This document shows positions 37,533 through 49,532 of a stretch of 64,000 bases of DNA, piece by piece. The number at the start of each line of letters is the position of its first letter. Position 1 is the first letter of the stretch. Source of the stretch: Strigamia acuminata (Eukaryota > Arthropoda > Chilopoda > Geophilomorpha > Linotaeniidae); assembly GCA_949358305.1 (NCBI GenBank), contig OX442316.1:16740001-16804000 (forward strand), read 5' to 3'. Made by a program: the position numbers and the translations under genes. The notes beneath the pieces were generated by a model, which was given only the letters and a program-made list of their open reading frames with translations, did no database searches and was not told the origin of the DNA.

Positions 37533-39835
37533 ATGAGTTTGTTCAAAGAATCATTTTGGGTGAGTTTTTATTATTCGATTCTGTACATTTTATCGTCTAT
37601 CTTTTGACATCTATTTAATACCCGCCCGGTTCGATTGTTTAACCGTTCCTACGCTAAACAGGTGAAACTCCACTCGTTACATCATTGTTCCAAGCATTGT
37701 TAATCGCCATAAAAAGATAAAAATTGGTAAATTTGGTTGATATTTTTGCTGGATGAAACCGGAAATGGATTTGTATGAAAAACTGACCCTGGAAGACGAG
37801 ATAATTTAATTCTGGGCAGGTGTTTATCAGACTTTTGTATTCGGCCAATGGCCTTGTTTATTTTGTCGTTAATTAAGGTAAATCTGGATGTGACCTCGAG
37901 ATTTTTTAAAAATATTATATTCCAGGTAGCCTCGTTTTGTTTTATTTTTTTACAAATTTAATCTCAATTCAGAGCTCCAGGAATTAGAGGAAATATAAAT
38001 GCATTGAATTTGGTGTTGGTCTATATGTATCCAGAAGTAATGAATTTATGAGAGGATTTCTCCACCTTAATATGATGTCACAATGTGTAACCATGGATTC
38101 AATTATTTCCTTTCTAATGCTTTGCTATGCTTTCTGATTTTGTTTTGCTACAAATGTCTGCCCTTGTACTTCTTGGCCAGGTTTGACCCCATGGAATCAA
38201 AAATGGCTGCCTTTCATGTCAGAATGTGAATAGATTGTTGCCCTCATGCTTTGTTGCATGCAGGGTTACTTAATAGACAAATAGAATGAATTTTTACTTT
38301 TGGAATTAGAATAGAAAAGGATGTGGTAAAAAGAAAATGTTGATTCATGGAGCCATATTAGGGGTGGATTCATTACTATGGATGTATGATAAACCGGCTT
38401 GGCCAGGGTTGACCACGAGGAGGTAGCGAGTTGGATTTTATAACATTTCCGATGTTCAGTCGTATTCGCTTATTATCTCGTTGGACTGTAATTGGCAAAC
38501 GTAAAAAAGAAAAATACGGAACGTGGGTAATTGCTTGACTTTTATTCCGGTGGATAAAAAAAGTGACACAAATAAACATGGGAGGGAAACAATTAAAATG
38601 TTAATTCGTGGACCCATATTAGGGGTAGATTCATTACTATGGATCCAGGATAAACAGGCTTGACCAGGGTTGACCATGAGGAAGTAGAGAGTTGGATTTT
38701 ACATTCCTTTTATTAAACCGTTTATTAAATTGATGAATATCGAAAGAAAAACACCGAATGTGTGGGTACGTGCGTGACTTTTATTCCAATGGGTAAAAAA
38801 TGACCCAAATAAACACGGGTGGAAAACGATTAAATTTTCGGTTAAAATTATTCACACAAAAAACAAAACAATGTGTGTGGGAAGGGAGTGAAGTTGAAAT
38901 TTGCTCAAGGGGGGTTGGCATTCCAGAAATACTGCACTGTATAAAATTATCCAGTCTTTGCATGATGTGATATTCAAACCAATCAACACATTTCACAATT
39001 TTTTTGTTGGTTGATACCATCTATAGAGTTTAGTGTATCCAATTTTGTTATTTAAAAGCCAGAGTGAAGAGGTTGAGCCTAAAGTCAAGCGACAAGGACA
39101 TTTGTTTCAGCTCACTGATTTCAATTGATGTCACATTGTGATTGGACCAGTTTGAAGAAGAGTTTAATAGAGGTTAAAAAAAATTGATGCGTTTGTGGTT
39201 GAATGAAGGAATACTATGAGTGGATCAAGCAAAAGCCCATCCAGCAGTGTTGGAACAAAAGGAAAAGGAAAAGCAGGGAGAAGGAAGTTGTTGGTTAGTA
39301 GTGGATCCAAAGCTGGAAGAAAGTGGAGAAAGAGCTTGACCATGGTGTGGTCTGGATTTGGAAAGCATTTGGCCCAGTTGTCTCCTGCTGCAAGTTTGCA
39401 GGTATTCTAACAATATATAAGTTTTAGTTTTAGTTTAATTTGTGATTGTGCAAATGGCGATTGGGTTTTTCAAGGTGAGCTTGTGTTTTCTAGGTTTCAT
39501 AACATGGATTGGATATACACTACACTGGATATGTTGGTTAGACTTATGCAATTAGGAAAGTTTTGGTCGGCTTATATAACAACGGCTTCCTTTTCGATGA
39601 TTTGAAATTTTCTGCGGTTACCGGCATTTAAATTTGTAATATTCAAATCAGTTTCAAACGGCTGTTGGCAGTGGTTCAAGATGATTTGAACATGTTTGAA
39701 AGATTCTAATATTGGGTGGATGGAAATCGGTTAGCTATCAAATCATTTATGGGCAACAGTTAGTCTTAATCAGAGACGTTTCAATGCAAGTACAACCTGA
39801 CAGGTCCAGGGCCTCCAGATTCTGAAGGGCCATAC

Positions 39836-39875
<40 letters not shown>

Positions 39876-42800
39876 TGTTTTCTTGTTTCGATGTTCCATT
39901 TTGATCTGTGGGTTGAATAGCACCATCCTTGAATTCTGAAACGTTTATTTTATGTTAATAAACACAGGGTCTCAATAAAGGACAGCAAGAAGACAATACC
40001 CATATGGTTGGGAAAAATATTTTCCAATATATTGTTTTTTGCTTAATGTATTCCAAAGTGTAAGTTATGGCATTTTGTGGAATTATGTATACTATTTGTA
40101 CGTTAAATCAGGGCTTCTAAGACTGGGTTGTGGTGGTCGGAAAAAATGTTTGATTTATACATGTACAGTCGTGGACAAAAAAACTTCCCTTTAGTTTAGC
40201 TGTTTTAAGTTTATCTATTATTATTTGCCCGGTCTATCTTTTAATACTGTTGTTAAGGTAAGACGAGAGACCAAGTCAAGATTGATGTCATGAAATATCT
40301 ATGGATTTTTATGCCACCTGGTAGATAAACTTAAAACAGCTAAACTAAAAGGAAGTATTAAAATACACGTCTGGAATACATCATTTTTGTTAGTACTCGG
40401 TGCCATTTTGTTGCAATATTAACATAGATTTTGCACTTTTACGCATGCACAAGTGTTTACACTGCAGTTTGAAATGCGCTAAATACCCAAAATCTAGTTC
40501 GTACAAATGGAATTTAGTTTTCCAAATTAGCATGTCTTTTGTGCAAAATTGGTTTGTTTACATTTTCCTGAAAAGTAAACTTTGGGATTTTCACTTTTCT
40601 GGAAACCTGTGACCATGTAGCACACAATGGCAATCCTTTTGCAATGACTGGTCATTGACTTTGCTGGTTTGCACTTAGGACTAGTAATGGTCACGATGGT
40701 TTAGTATAATTAAAATCTTTACAAGTGAAGTTTTGAAGTGGTTAAATATGAATGCTGAGCTTGAGTGATAATTGAAGTTCAACCAAGTGCAGTTGTACTT
40801 GAAGTTTCCCATTAATCTCTCCTTTATGCTGTTTTTTTCTCGGCTCAAGTGAACTTCCAACCTACTCGCAGACAACGACGAATCAATATTAAATTAGATG
40901 TGATAGTTTAGTGAGGAGGAAGCCAAAAATGGTTCTGGTTCTGCTTTTTATCCTGAAAGAGCTCAAACTGGTTTTACAACTCTACAAATTGCTTTTATTT
41001 ATGCAGAATTGAAGCTGATAAATAAAAAACATGAACTTGAAAAAGGAAGTAAAGATGCTTTCCATTACATACTAGAAATTGTTACTTCGGTAAGAATTTT
41101 AAGTCTTCGATGTTCTTCGGCTTTTTGCTCCCATTGGTTTAGCATTGAGATTTGGTTGAGATGTGAATGTTTTATCAAGTCACTCCTCTTTTGGCACACT
41201 TGGGAGATGAATATTGTTTTGCAAATGGGTAATTTCATATTCTTAAGGGCGGTTCCTGGTTTTAACAGACATGACCTTAGCGGAGTTTACCTTCAGCGTC
41301 AGCAAGGCTGTCCCTTCTTTGGAAAACAAGCTTGGTTTTGTCAACACCCAATTGTGTGCCACTAGGAGCTTTCAGTGCTGGCACGTTGTTGTTGTTTTTG
41401 TTTTTTTTAAGTTGTGGATGTGAAGATGTGGATTTGATAAAAATGCCTCTGCATTTAATTGGTCGAGTTTTTCATCTGTTTGGAAGTCGGAGTGAACAGG
41501 TAATAATAAGGAAATAGCTGAATAACACTACAGGGACTGGATGGGCAAATGGAGAAAACATCAATCATTAACTTTTCCCATATTTTCGAATGTTTTGTCC
41601 AAAAATGCTTGGTTTTGTCCAAAAATGCTTGGTTTTGTCCAAGAATGCTTGGTTTTGTACAAAAATGCTTGGTTTTGTCCAAAAATGCTTGGTTTTGTCT
41701 ATAAATGCATGTTTTTTTTATAAATTGCATTTTTGTGGCCTGAAACTGTACATTTTCACTGTAAATGCATTATTTCGCTGAAAAATGCACTTTTTCACAT
41801 GTAAGTGCATTATTTCATAGGTAAATGTACTTTTTTCACACGTATGTGCATTGTTGTGCATGAAAATGCAACTTTATTGGCTCATAATGGATTTATTTTC
41901 AATAAAAATGCATTTTTCTGCTTGCACAAGCTATTGGCAGAATCTAATTTCAATTATTAAAAATGCAAAGTGCAAAACTGTCTGTGAATGCCCAAGCGTC
42001 GTTTCTTCTCAATGGCGTTTATAAATAGAATTATTGATTTATAAAACTATTTTCAGCTTACATAAGGAGTTATTTAATGTCTAAAAATGTGTGTCATTAG
42101 AAGAATAAAAAGCATGTTCTAATTACACATTGTCTTTTTATTTTCATTGTCTTCGTGTTCGAGGTTTTTCAATGAGGTGATTCACAGTGAAGAAGAAGAG
42201 AGAGAGACCGACCTAGGTCAACCCTTTTTCTAGATTTTCAAGAAAATCTTTTTTTAATGTTGTGAAATGTGGAGGCCATTGAAATTAACACAAAGAAGTG
42301 TTTTGTCTTGAAACAGATTGAGCCAGGGCTTGATCCATCACAAGAGTGATTCATCCCAAATTTATATGATATTTCCCTATCTCTGCTCTGTTGTTTGTTT
42401 ATCTCTTATTTGTCTTTCTTTGAATTGCAACAATGAATAGATAGTGAAATCTTAATTGCAGCACTTTGATGGTGTCAGATGATTACATTTAGGCCTAAAT
42501 TGTTAAGTGGGTGAAGTATTTTGACATGTTGGATGTATCAATTTTCACTTTTCTTGGCTTTTTGCCTTTTGCATCTGTTTGCCAATGAGGAGTTGCCAAA
42601 CTGGGGTTTGGTAGAAACAGTTTGAGTGTTGCAGTTGGTGAACTTTGTGTCTTATGGCAAAGGATAAGCAAAGTTGGTGTTTGGCTGGTGCATGTGTTGG
42701 ATTAAATAAGGATTATGTGGTGAATGTTTAGATTTTGTTGTCTTTGTTTGTGTGATTTGTTTTTTAAATTATATATTTGGTTTGTTTTGCAGGGAAATCA

Positions 42801-45800
42801 TGGGTTTGATGAGCTGAGGAGGTACATCAAGCAAGGAAGTGATTTCTGCAAAGATATAGCATCAGTACTTCAAGAAAGGTAAACTAGTTTTATTTGGTGA
42901 TGATATCTATCTCTTCACATGTGAAGGGTTAAGAAAACATGGAGTGCTTTCACCTCGGCTTAAATTAGTAGCAGTTCTTGGCAATCGGTTAGCGGAAGAT
43001 ATAATGGCTGAATGGAAAATTTATCGAGCTTCCTAATTTTTGTAAAGATCTGCAAACATTCTAAGCCAGGGGTCGGCAAATATTTTTAAGTGGGTTCCGG
43101 ATACTATTGAAAATTTTTATCGAAGTCCACAAAAAAAACACTTAAAAACCTTACTAAAAACATAAGAAAACGGAAAAAAAAACACTTTAAACTAAATAAA
43201 CCCTCCCCAATAAACACACACAACCCAAAAAATACCAGGGAAAAACGAGAAAAAACACGGAAAAACCAAAGTAACCGAGGGAAAAACGTCGCTAAAACTT
43301 CACCGCGGTCCAAGTTTCGACCTTCCGCAGTCCGCCTATTGCCGACTACTGTTCTAAGCCGTCAAATGTCCACTTAGAAAAACATTTAAACAGTGGTGGC
43401 TTTTTGTTTTGTAACCGCCAACTGATTAACCAATCAGGTGTGACCTAATGTCATTTTTGATGACGTCAAAATCGCTTTGCGAGGCGGTGCGAATTGCAGA
43501 GTTTATGCCCGGTATCTTGATTCCAAATTCATACTGTGCATCCCATTCCGAAGATGATTTTTTAATTCCAGTTGTTTAGCGGTGTTAGGCCTAATCGTGC
43601 TAAAATAAAGTAAATAAACAAACAACGGTAAACTCATTAATGAAAGTAATTTACAGCGCGGTACCAAAATGCAACGAGCTTGACAATGTGCAGAATGTGA
43701 TGCGCAGTTTGAATTTAGCATCAAGATATTGAACTGTAGTGGGAACCCAGTATAACGCAGTTTATTATACTCTTGATTTGCTATTATAACGCTGTTCTTA
43801 CATGGTAATTCGATATAATCGGATATAATGCCATAAAAGCTTGCTGCAATGCACTTAGCACTGATTGCACCTCTGTTTTTATGAATTAGCAGCATTAAGC
43901 AGTGCTCGCCTGATCCGGTGTGTGGTATTTTAATATTCGGTTACCAAAGAAGAGTTTAAGTGTGTTTGTATCTTTGATTGCTGTTATTCTGGGTTTTATT
44001 GACTTTAAAGTGGGAATTAAGTCAATCTCATGTTGCTCTAACCCACATAAGCTCCAAGGTTGTTGGCGTAGAATAAGAGTTGTTTGTTTTCTAGGTCTGA
44101 ACTTGAAGCCAATTATGCAAAGGGCCTTAGCAAACTTGCAAATAAAATTGCAAGGTCGTCCAGGGATAATATTGGGTGAGTTTAGATGTTTGTCGATGAG
44201 TGATAGAATAGTAATTGAAGGTGTTTTTGTTTTTTCAGTTCCTTGGCTCAAGCATGGCAGATTGCATCTTCAGAAATGGAAGCCGAAGGTGAACTTCACA
44301 AGTGAGTTGGATGGGATGTAGACCGTGGTGTTATTCCACTTTGTTTGATTTTTATCTTTAATTATTATTATTATTTATTATTATTTATTAATTATTAATT
44401 ATTAATTAATATTGTTTGGTTTTATTTTGTGTTGGTTTTTTTAATAGTGGTTTGTTTCACCTTGAAAAGAAAATAGGGTTAAGTTAGGTTTAAAGGAAGT
44501 CGAACGTGCAACGATGATAAATGAAGTGGGACAGATTTTAAATGTTGTTTAAGCTGATTGCTAGTTGGCAGGATACTCTCATGGGTGTAGGATGTGCATT
44601 TTATAATTATTAACGGTCATGTGGGGTCGATGGTTTTTGTGGGACGATTATTGGTAATTGAGTTGACATGTTGAATTGAGAAGTTTTTGTGCACTCGTGG
44701 TAATCGGTATAATTTGTGCAATCAGATGGTACCGACTGCTGATTATGAAAATAAATGTTATCGCTGAAAAAATAACGGAAAACCGTTGATAATCATTAAT
44801 AAACGGCTTAGATATTAGATAAGTGAAATAAATATATTTTTTGTTTTAGGGATTTAGCTTTGGCTTTGGTGGAAGAGGTTGTGAAACCATTGAGGCTGCT
44901 CATTGAAAATCAACATAAAGTGCGGAAAAATGTAATAAAATGTTTACTTTTATATTTTTTAAAGTGTTTTTAGTAAAATATTTGTGTGTATTTACATTTT
45001 ACAGGTTGATTCCGTAGTTGACAAAAATGCAAAGACATTACAGGATTTAAGAAATTCAGAATTAAAGGTAATTTATTGGTTTTTAAATTTTTGATTTTAA
45101 ACTAATTGGTTAATTTCAGTCTAAGAAAAATTGCTGCACAAATGGAAAAGATTGTGAAAGGGTCCAAGACCAAGTTGTGGAAGCCCGGTTAGGAAAGGGA
45201 CGAATCGTGTCCGATAAAGACGTATTAAAGGTAACGTATTTAATATATAAGTGGTTAAGTGACACCAGTAAAGAATTAGTATAAAAATATATGTACATAG
45301 ATATATTTTTCTCGGGGTTGCCGTTGTACTTATCGGTTTAATTTTGCAGTTGGAGGCGAAACTAAGAAAGACGGAAGAGGCGATGAAAAAAGCGGACAAC
45401 GAGTATTACGCGCTGTGCGTGAATGCCGAACGTGCACGCTTGGATTGGGAATCGTCGGTGTACAGGGGGAGTACGTCGTTCCAAGCGCTCGAAGAGGAAA
45501 GAATCGAACACATGCAGGAGGTTTTGCAGAAATACACGAGTCGGCTGTCTCAAGTTGGCCCGAAATTAGTTGAGGTGATGAGTTTTTGATGTTTTGTCGG
45601 TGGTAATTCGGGAGAAATAATGTTTGTTTGTTTTTTAAATATTTTTTTTTAGGGTTATGGAAGACTAAATGAAGCGGCGAGTTCCATAAATGTCGCGGGA
45701 GACATTCAGACGGTTATTTCTCAGAAGGCAACCGGGGCTAATGTTCCTGAACAAATTCTTCCTCATTTTTTCGTGAGTTGTTTTGAAATTTATCTAAATG

Positions 45801-46983
45801 TTGAGCCCATTTTTGGAAATTTTGGCCAATATTTCGTGAGTTTGCCCGAGATTTTACGAGATTTTTGACATGTTGCGAGATAGATACGTGATTTTGCGGG
45901 ATTATGACGGGACTATAGCATAAATTTAAAAATGGGCTCGGAAAACATTTTGAAATAATTTGCAAAATTAATTGTTTATTAAAAATTGCAGGCAGAAGAA
46001 ATGAGTAATAAAATGAACAAGGATCGGAGAAGGGAATGCGTGGAGAAATTCCTGCTGTTACTGAAGCACGACATCGAGCGGGAACGACGCGGCAAACAAG
46101 GCGTCGAGAATTTAGCTCGCGTTTTTCAAGACACTCCCAATTTCGCCGACGAAGAAGCCCAGCAAGACGTGCACGAAAAAATACAACATGTAATAAATAA
46201 ACACAAGAAAATTGGCCATTTTTACTATCCAAATAATTTCCCAGATCAAAGTTTTACTGACGTACTTAGAAGCCACGCGATACAAACTTCAGTGCAGCTT
46301 GGCCGACATCGAAAACCGTCCGCGGCCGACACATTTCTTAAGTAAACACATGGAACAACATAAAGACAAACAAGTATGATTTATTCGTTTAAAATATTCG
46401 ATTTTCATTGATTATTATTGATTTTTATTGATTTTTATTGATTTTTATTGATTTTTCAATAGGGAACGATACAGACTATACTTAAAGTGCCTTCGTGGGT
46501 CCGGTCGGAGAGAAGGAACTCGGAACAAGGGTCACAATGTTCAGGGTCACCGGATATCGGTGACAGGGGTGCGGGCGATGGCACTGCAGTGATGAATGAT
46601 GATTACGGTGAAATCTTGTTGATTTATTGATAAATAAATTGAGAAATTTTTATTTTTGTTTTATTTTGTTTTTAGATGAGTTTGATGCTTACGAAACTGA
46701 ATCCATATATGGAAACCTTAATACCGTTGATAGTGTGCGGTCTGTGAAGAAATGTGTTGGACGGTGTAAAGTTATTTACGATTATACGGCTAATTTGCAC
46801 GATGAGTTGTCGATTAAACAGGGTAAAGTTATTTTGAGGGTTTCGCTTGGTTTTTGTTGATTTTTTTGTTTGTTTTCAGGTGATTTAATTAATATTCATG
46901 ATAAAGTGGATTGTGATTGGTGGAAAGGCGAATTGAATGGAAATGTCGGCATTTTTCCTGCGATTTATGTCGAAGAAATTTAA
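37533..46983 (+). CDS. NOSTRIN: NOSTRIN-like F-BAR and SH3 protein
   Basis: Fourteen exons: 37533-37559, 42793-42878, 44095-44175, 44239-44301, 44850-44931, 45005-45067, 45120-45230, 45350-45574, 45653-45772, 45992-46189, 46245-46373, 46463-46607, 46676-46822, 46880-46983. They give 526 residues (human 506). The 9-codon first exon (MSLFKESFW, donor GTGAGT) splices in phase across a 5.2-kb intron and completes the F-BAR start FKESFWGNHGFDELRRYIK. Residues up to about 250 form the F-BAR helices; an HR1-like region follows (YLEATRYKLQCSLADIENRP, close to human NOSTRIN); the end is an SH3 domain (VIYDYTANLHDELSIKQGD ... WWKGELNGNVGIFPAIYVEEI). In vertebrates NOSTRIN links eNOS, dynamin and N-WASP at caveolar and endocytic membranes; the SH3-partner role is inferred. 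The last exon ends 180 bp from the SPC25 stop. Confidence 0.93.
38337..38850 (+). repeat. Two-copy direct repeat, 261-bp period
   Basis: A block beginning TTGATTCATGGAGCCATATT near 38340 recurs as TTAATTCGTGGACCCATATT near 38600. The downstream GACTTTTATTCC...AAATAAACA segments repeat in the same order. Similarity is moderate, so this is an old tandem duplication within NOSTRIN intron 1, with no coding potential. Confidence 0.75.
39216..39401 (+). other. Possible alternative first exon of NOSTRIN
   Basis: A 62-codon open frame from ATG to a GT donor (TTTGCAG|GTATTC), ending in phase 0, the phase needed to join the NOSTRIN exon at 42793. The peptide is basic and Ser-rich (starts MSGSSKSPSSSVGTKGKGKA). 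It lacks the FW segment supplied by the 37533 exon, so a transcript using it would have a different N-terminus. No promoter was identified. Confidence 0.25.
40164..40370. mobile_element. Tc1/mariner-like MITE
   Basis: The start TACAGTCGTGGACAAAA is typical of Tc1-type ends. A 35-bp arm (40183-40217) is repeated inversely at 40322-40356 with one mismatch (core TTTAGTTTAGCTGTTTTAAG). The right terminus beyond the arm has diverged. Within NOSTRIN intron 1. Confidence 0.7.
41585..41930 (+). repeat. 20-bp tandem repeats grading into TGCATT units
   Basis: Six near-identical 20-bp units (ATGCTTGGTTTTGTCCAAAA, 41598-41705) are followed by about nine degenerate units built on AAATGCATTTTT. The nearby CAGGGACTGGATGG at 41532 resembles the left end of the hAT MITE at 25010, but no right end was found. 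Probably an expanded interior of the same family. Confidence 0.75.
43059..43359. mobile_element. hAT-type MITE, copy 2, with 8-bp target duplication
   Basis: The element 43067-43351 begins CAGGGGTCGGCAAAT and ends ATTGCCGACTACTG. It has a perfect 8-bp duplication TTCTAAGC on both sides (43059-43066, 43352-43359). Clearly related along its length to the copy at 963-1266, with internal deletions. In NOSTRIN intron 2. Confidence 0.9.
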
Positions 46984-47163
46984 TTTCGGGTTTGGAATTT
47001 GGAATTCGCTCAACGCGCAAGTTGTACATTTGAAATTGGACACAAAAATATATATTATATATTGTATACATTATTGAATTTTCGTGCTTGTAAATATAAG
47101 GGTTACATATTTTTATTGATTCTTTATACTTAATGAATTAAAAAGCAATTTATACATTCGTTT

Positions 47164-48177
47164 TTATTTGTTTTCGAATAATTTGAACCGGTTGCGGATT
47201 TCAACGATAAAATGACCCAAATTGTTGTTTTTGTTCAAGAAATCGACCAATACCGAAACGTCGCCGATATCCGGGCTGAAATCTTTCACTTTTAAACGAG
47301 AAAAAAATACATTTTTAGAAGAAAAATTGTGGAATTTCTTATTTTTTTATGTGCAAATTACCGGAATATACGTTGTTTTGGATCATCAAACCAAAACTAC
47401 ACAGTCGATCCGGATTCGTTTGGAAAATGTACCGGAAAGTAATGGTTAATAAATTTTCTGTGGATTTAAAACGAATTATTTGTTTGTCTTTTTGGTGGTA
47501 ATTCATCTATTTGCCTCGTGGTTTTTTCAAATCTAGACCAAGTGTGTTGCGAAATAAATTCAATTCCTTCTCGACTTCACGCGTGTCCATATCAGATTCG
47601 TTTTCAATATCTAAAAACGCGATAATTTTCGTTAAAACACGACAGAAACGCGTAAAACGTGTAAAACGAACTGTTTATCGATTCATTCGTGAACTTCAAT
47701 TTGACATTATTTTTCTCTTTCTCGCGTAAAAGGTTTTCTCGTTCGGTTTTTAGTTTCTTCAGTTTCTCTCGAAGTTCTTTAATCGATTCTTGGCATTTAT
47801 TCTTCTCTATAATTTAAAAAAAAAAAACAGTTACCGGTAATTTAAATTTAAATATTTGAATTTTGGAATTCAAATTTTCATTTACGCATTTGAATTGTGA
47901 CGGTTTTCTCTCGGATTAATTTGGCTTCTTCCTCCGCTTGCCGATTTAGCTCTGAAAATATTATTATTGTTAAGAAAAAATTTAAAATTTATAAATTTAA
48001 ATTAAAACTACCTAATCGTGTTCGTTTTAAGTCAGCGAGATGCAAAAGCGCGTTTTGAGGTTTTCTGGGATCGAATGACGTTTGAAACGTTTCCGTCGTC
48101 TGGTCAATCAAAGCGGAATAAGACCCCACAAATTCCTCCAGACTTTTTAAATCGTCCAAGCTGTCGATCGTACTCAT
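47164..48177 (-). CDS. SPC25: Kinetochore protein SPC25 homologue
   Basis: Six exons on the minus strand: 48012-48177, 47886-47951, 47672-47806, 47515-47610, 47362-47457, 47164-47288. They give 227 residues (human 224). The first 140 residues form a long coiled coil (KCQESIKELREKLKKLKTER). The C-terminal RWD-type globular domain has LGLDLKKPRENLLTITF and DFSPDIGDVSVLVDFLNK, which align with human LGLEIRK...QFIFTN and the ending NNFSAFLANVRKAF (here NNNLGHFIVEIRNRF). SPC25 pairs with SPC24 in the NDC80 complex, anchoring microtubule attachments to the inner kinetochore. Exon 4 ends at a GC donor (GAG|GCAAAT), the only choice that keeps frame and alignment. Confidence 0.9.
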
Positions 48178-48300
48178 TTTGGAATTCGTTCGCTCAATTT
48201 ACCGCTCGTTTTCAGAGTCAAAACTCCGCCATCGAAACTCCAACCAATCAAACTCCAGAATTCGTAACACGTGACCAAATGTGACCAAATTTAATTTATT
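48178..48300 (-). promoter_or_regulatory. SPC25 promoter with CCAAT and E-box
   Basis: Directly upstream of the SPC25 ATG. It contains CCAATCA (near 48244) and CACGTGAC (48269-48276). The 78-bp core 48206-48283 has a near-identical second copy at 51319-51396 inside a duplicated BTB sequence. No TATA box. Confidence 0.55.
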
Positions 48301-48612
48301 ATTTCACATAAAAATACAATTAGATTTAAAAATTTTAATTTTAATTTTTAATAAAATTTATTTCATTACTTAGAATTAATTATTACATTACCTCAGAGCA
48401 TTCTTTTCATTAGGAAATCGAAAAAAAGATAATGCTGGCTTTTGCCAATCATTTGCGCTACGCGCATGCGCGTGTTATTCTGTGGTAGCGCCACCCAACG
48501 GTAAGTAAAAAGCCTTATGGAATACAATAGACTGCAAGTAGCCTTGCTGCGAACTGAGGGATTGTGGGTTAGGTTAGTATTCAAGTAACCTTAAGAGTAT
48601 ATTTGACTTCCT

Positions 48613-49462
48613 GTTAACGTAATTTTGATGAAATATTGTTTGATTTGTTTCACAACCCAATGTGTTTTTATTAAATTATTTACAACGTGATTTTATTTGT
48701 AAATTTTACATTTGAATGAAGTCATAAAGACTACATTAATGGTGAAAATAAAACGTTTTGGAAAGATTTAACCTTTCTGCATCTTGCGCTGATAATTTCT
48801 TCTTGAATGCAAGCAGGAATATCAGCACAAGGTGCAGAAAGGTAAGGAACACAATGGAGGATATATCAACCAAGAAAATTCGATGGAGTAACCTTGTGGA
48901 AAAAGAATTTGCTCAGATAAAATTGAAGTTTTACAACTGAAAGCCGAGAACATAATATTTTTGACACAATTATACTGCTCTAGAACTGAATCAAACACAG
49001 GCCTTATCGTGTTAAAATGCAAAAATGGAGAAATTCGCGCCCACAGATGTGTGTTAGTGACAAGAAGTGATTATTTTCGGGCAGTATTAACAGAAGGGAT
49101 TTTGGAGGATCGTGAAAACATGATTAATCTACCAGAGTCATCAGCCGAAGCAGTCAATGTCGTCATAAAATTCCTGTACGCCCAAGATCTTCCCACCGGG
49201 CCAGGTTTGCCAGATAATTTTAAAAGGGAAATAGTTATGCTCGCCGACAAAATGAAATTGCATGCATTATTTGAAGTCTATTGGCAACAATATTCGAACC
49301 CAATCACTGAGGAAACATTCAAAAACGTTTGGCGAATGGCAGACCTATTAGGCCAAGATGACACAGTTGAATCAGTCCACACATTTCTTCTAATGAATAT
49401 GAAAACGATAAAGTTTGATAAGAATATTGCTGAAATCAACTTTGCACAATCATTCTGAAATT
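48613..49462 (+). pseudogene. Broken BTB-domain gene, copy A
   Basis: The frame starts MEDISTKKIRWSNLVEKEF at ATG 48854 and suffers a 1-bp deletion near 48925. Relative to copy B this drops it into a stop (48938-48940). The remaining frame runs on to TGA at 49456-49458. The protein is a BTB/POZ fold with a partial BACK-like tail (GEIRAHRCVLVTRSDYFRAV, VIKFLYAQDLP, LADKMKLHALFEVYWQQY). Non-coding flanks upstream (from 48613) are also shared with copy B, so the duplication was at DNA level. Such proteins often serve as Cullin-3 adaptors, but no function is claimed for this fragment. Confidence 0.75.
48769..48845. mobile_element. 71-bp mini-element with TAA target duplication
   Basis: The element 48772-48842 has 23-bp inverted ends (CCTTTCTGCATCTTGCGCTG and its near inverse, two mismatches) and TAA on both sides. 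Copy B of the BTB sequence has the empty site (GATTTAAGGAACACA), which proves insertion. TAA duplication suggests PIF/Harbinger. Confidence 0.85.
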
Positions 49463-49532
49463 TAAAAAATATAAATAAAAAAAATTTACAATTTAATCGT
49501 TAAATTTGGATGTTTTTTGTCTTTTTTCTTAC

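Noticed and set aside
41541-41781. Small frames encoding repeated LGFVQKCLVL-type peptides
   Set aside because: They are translations of the 20-bp tandem repeat on one strand or the other, with no coding context.
43503-43895. 130-codon minus-strand frame in NOSTRIN intron 2
   Set aside because: It spans a repeat-like segment (TATAACGC inverted pieces), has mixed composition and no family resemblance.
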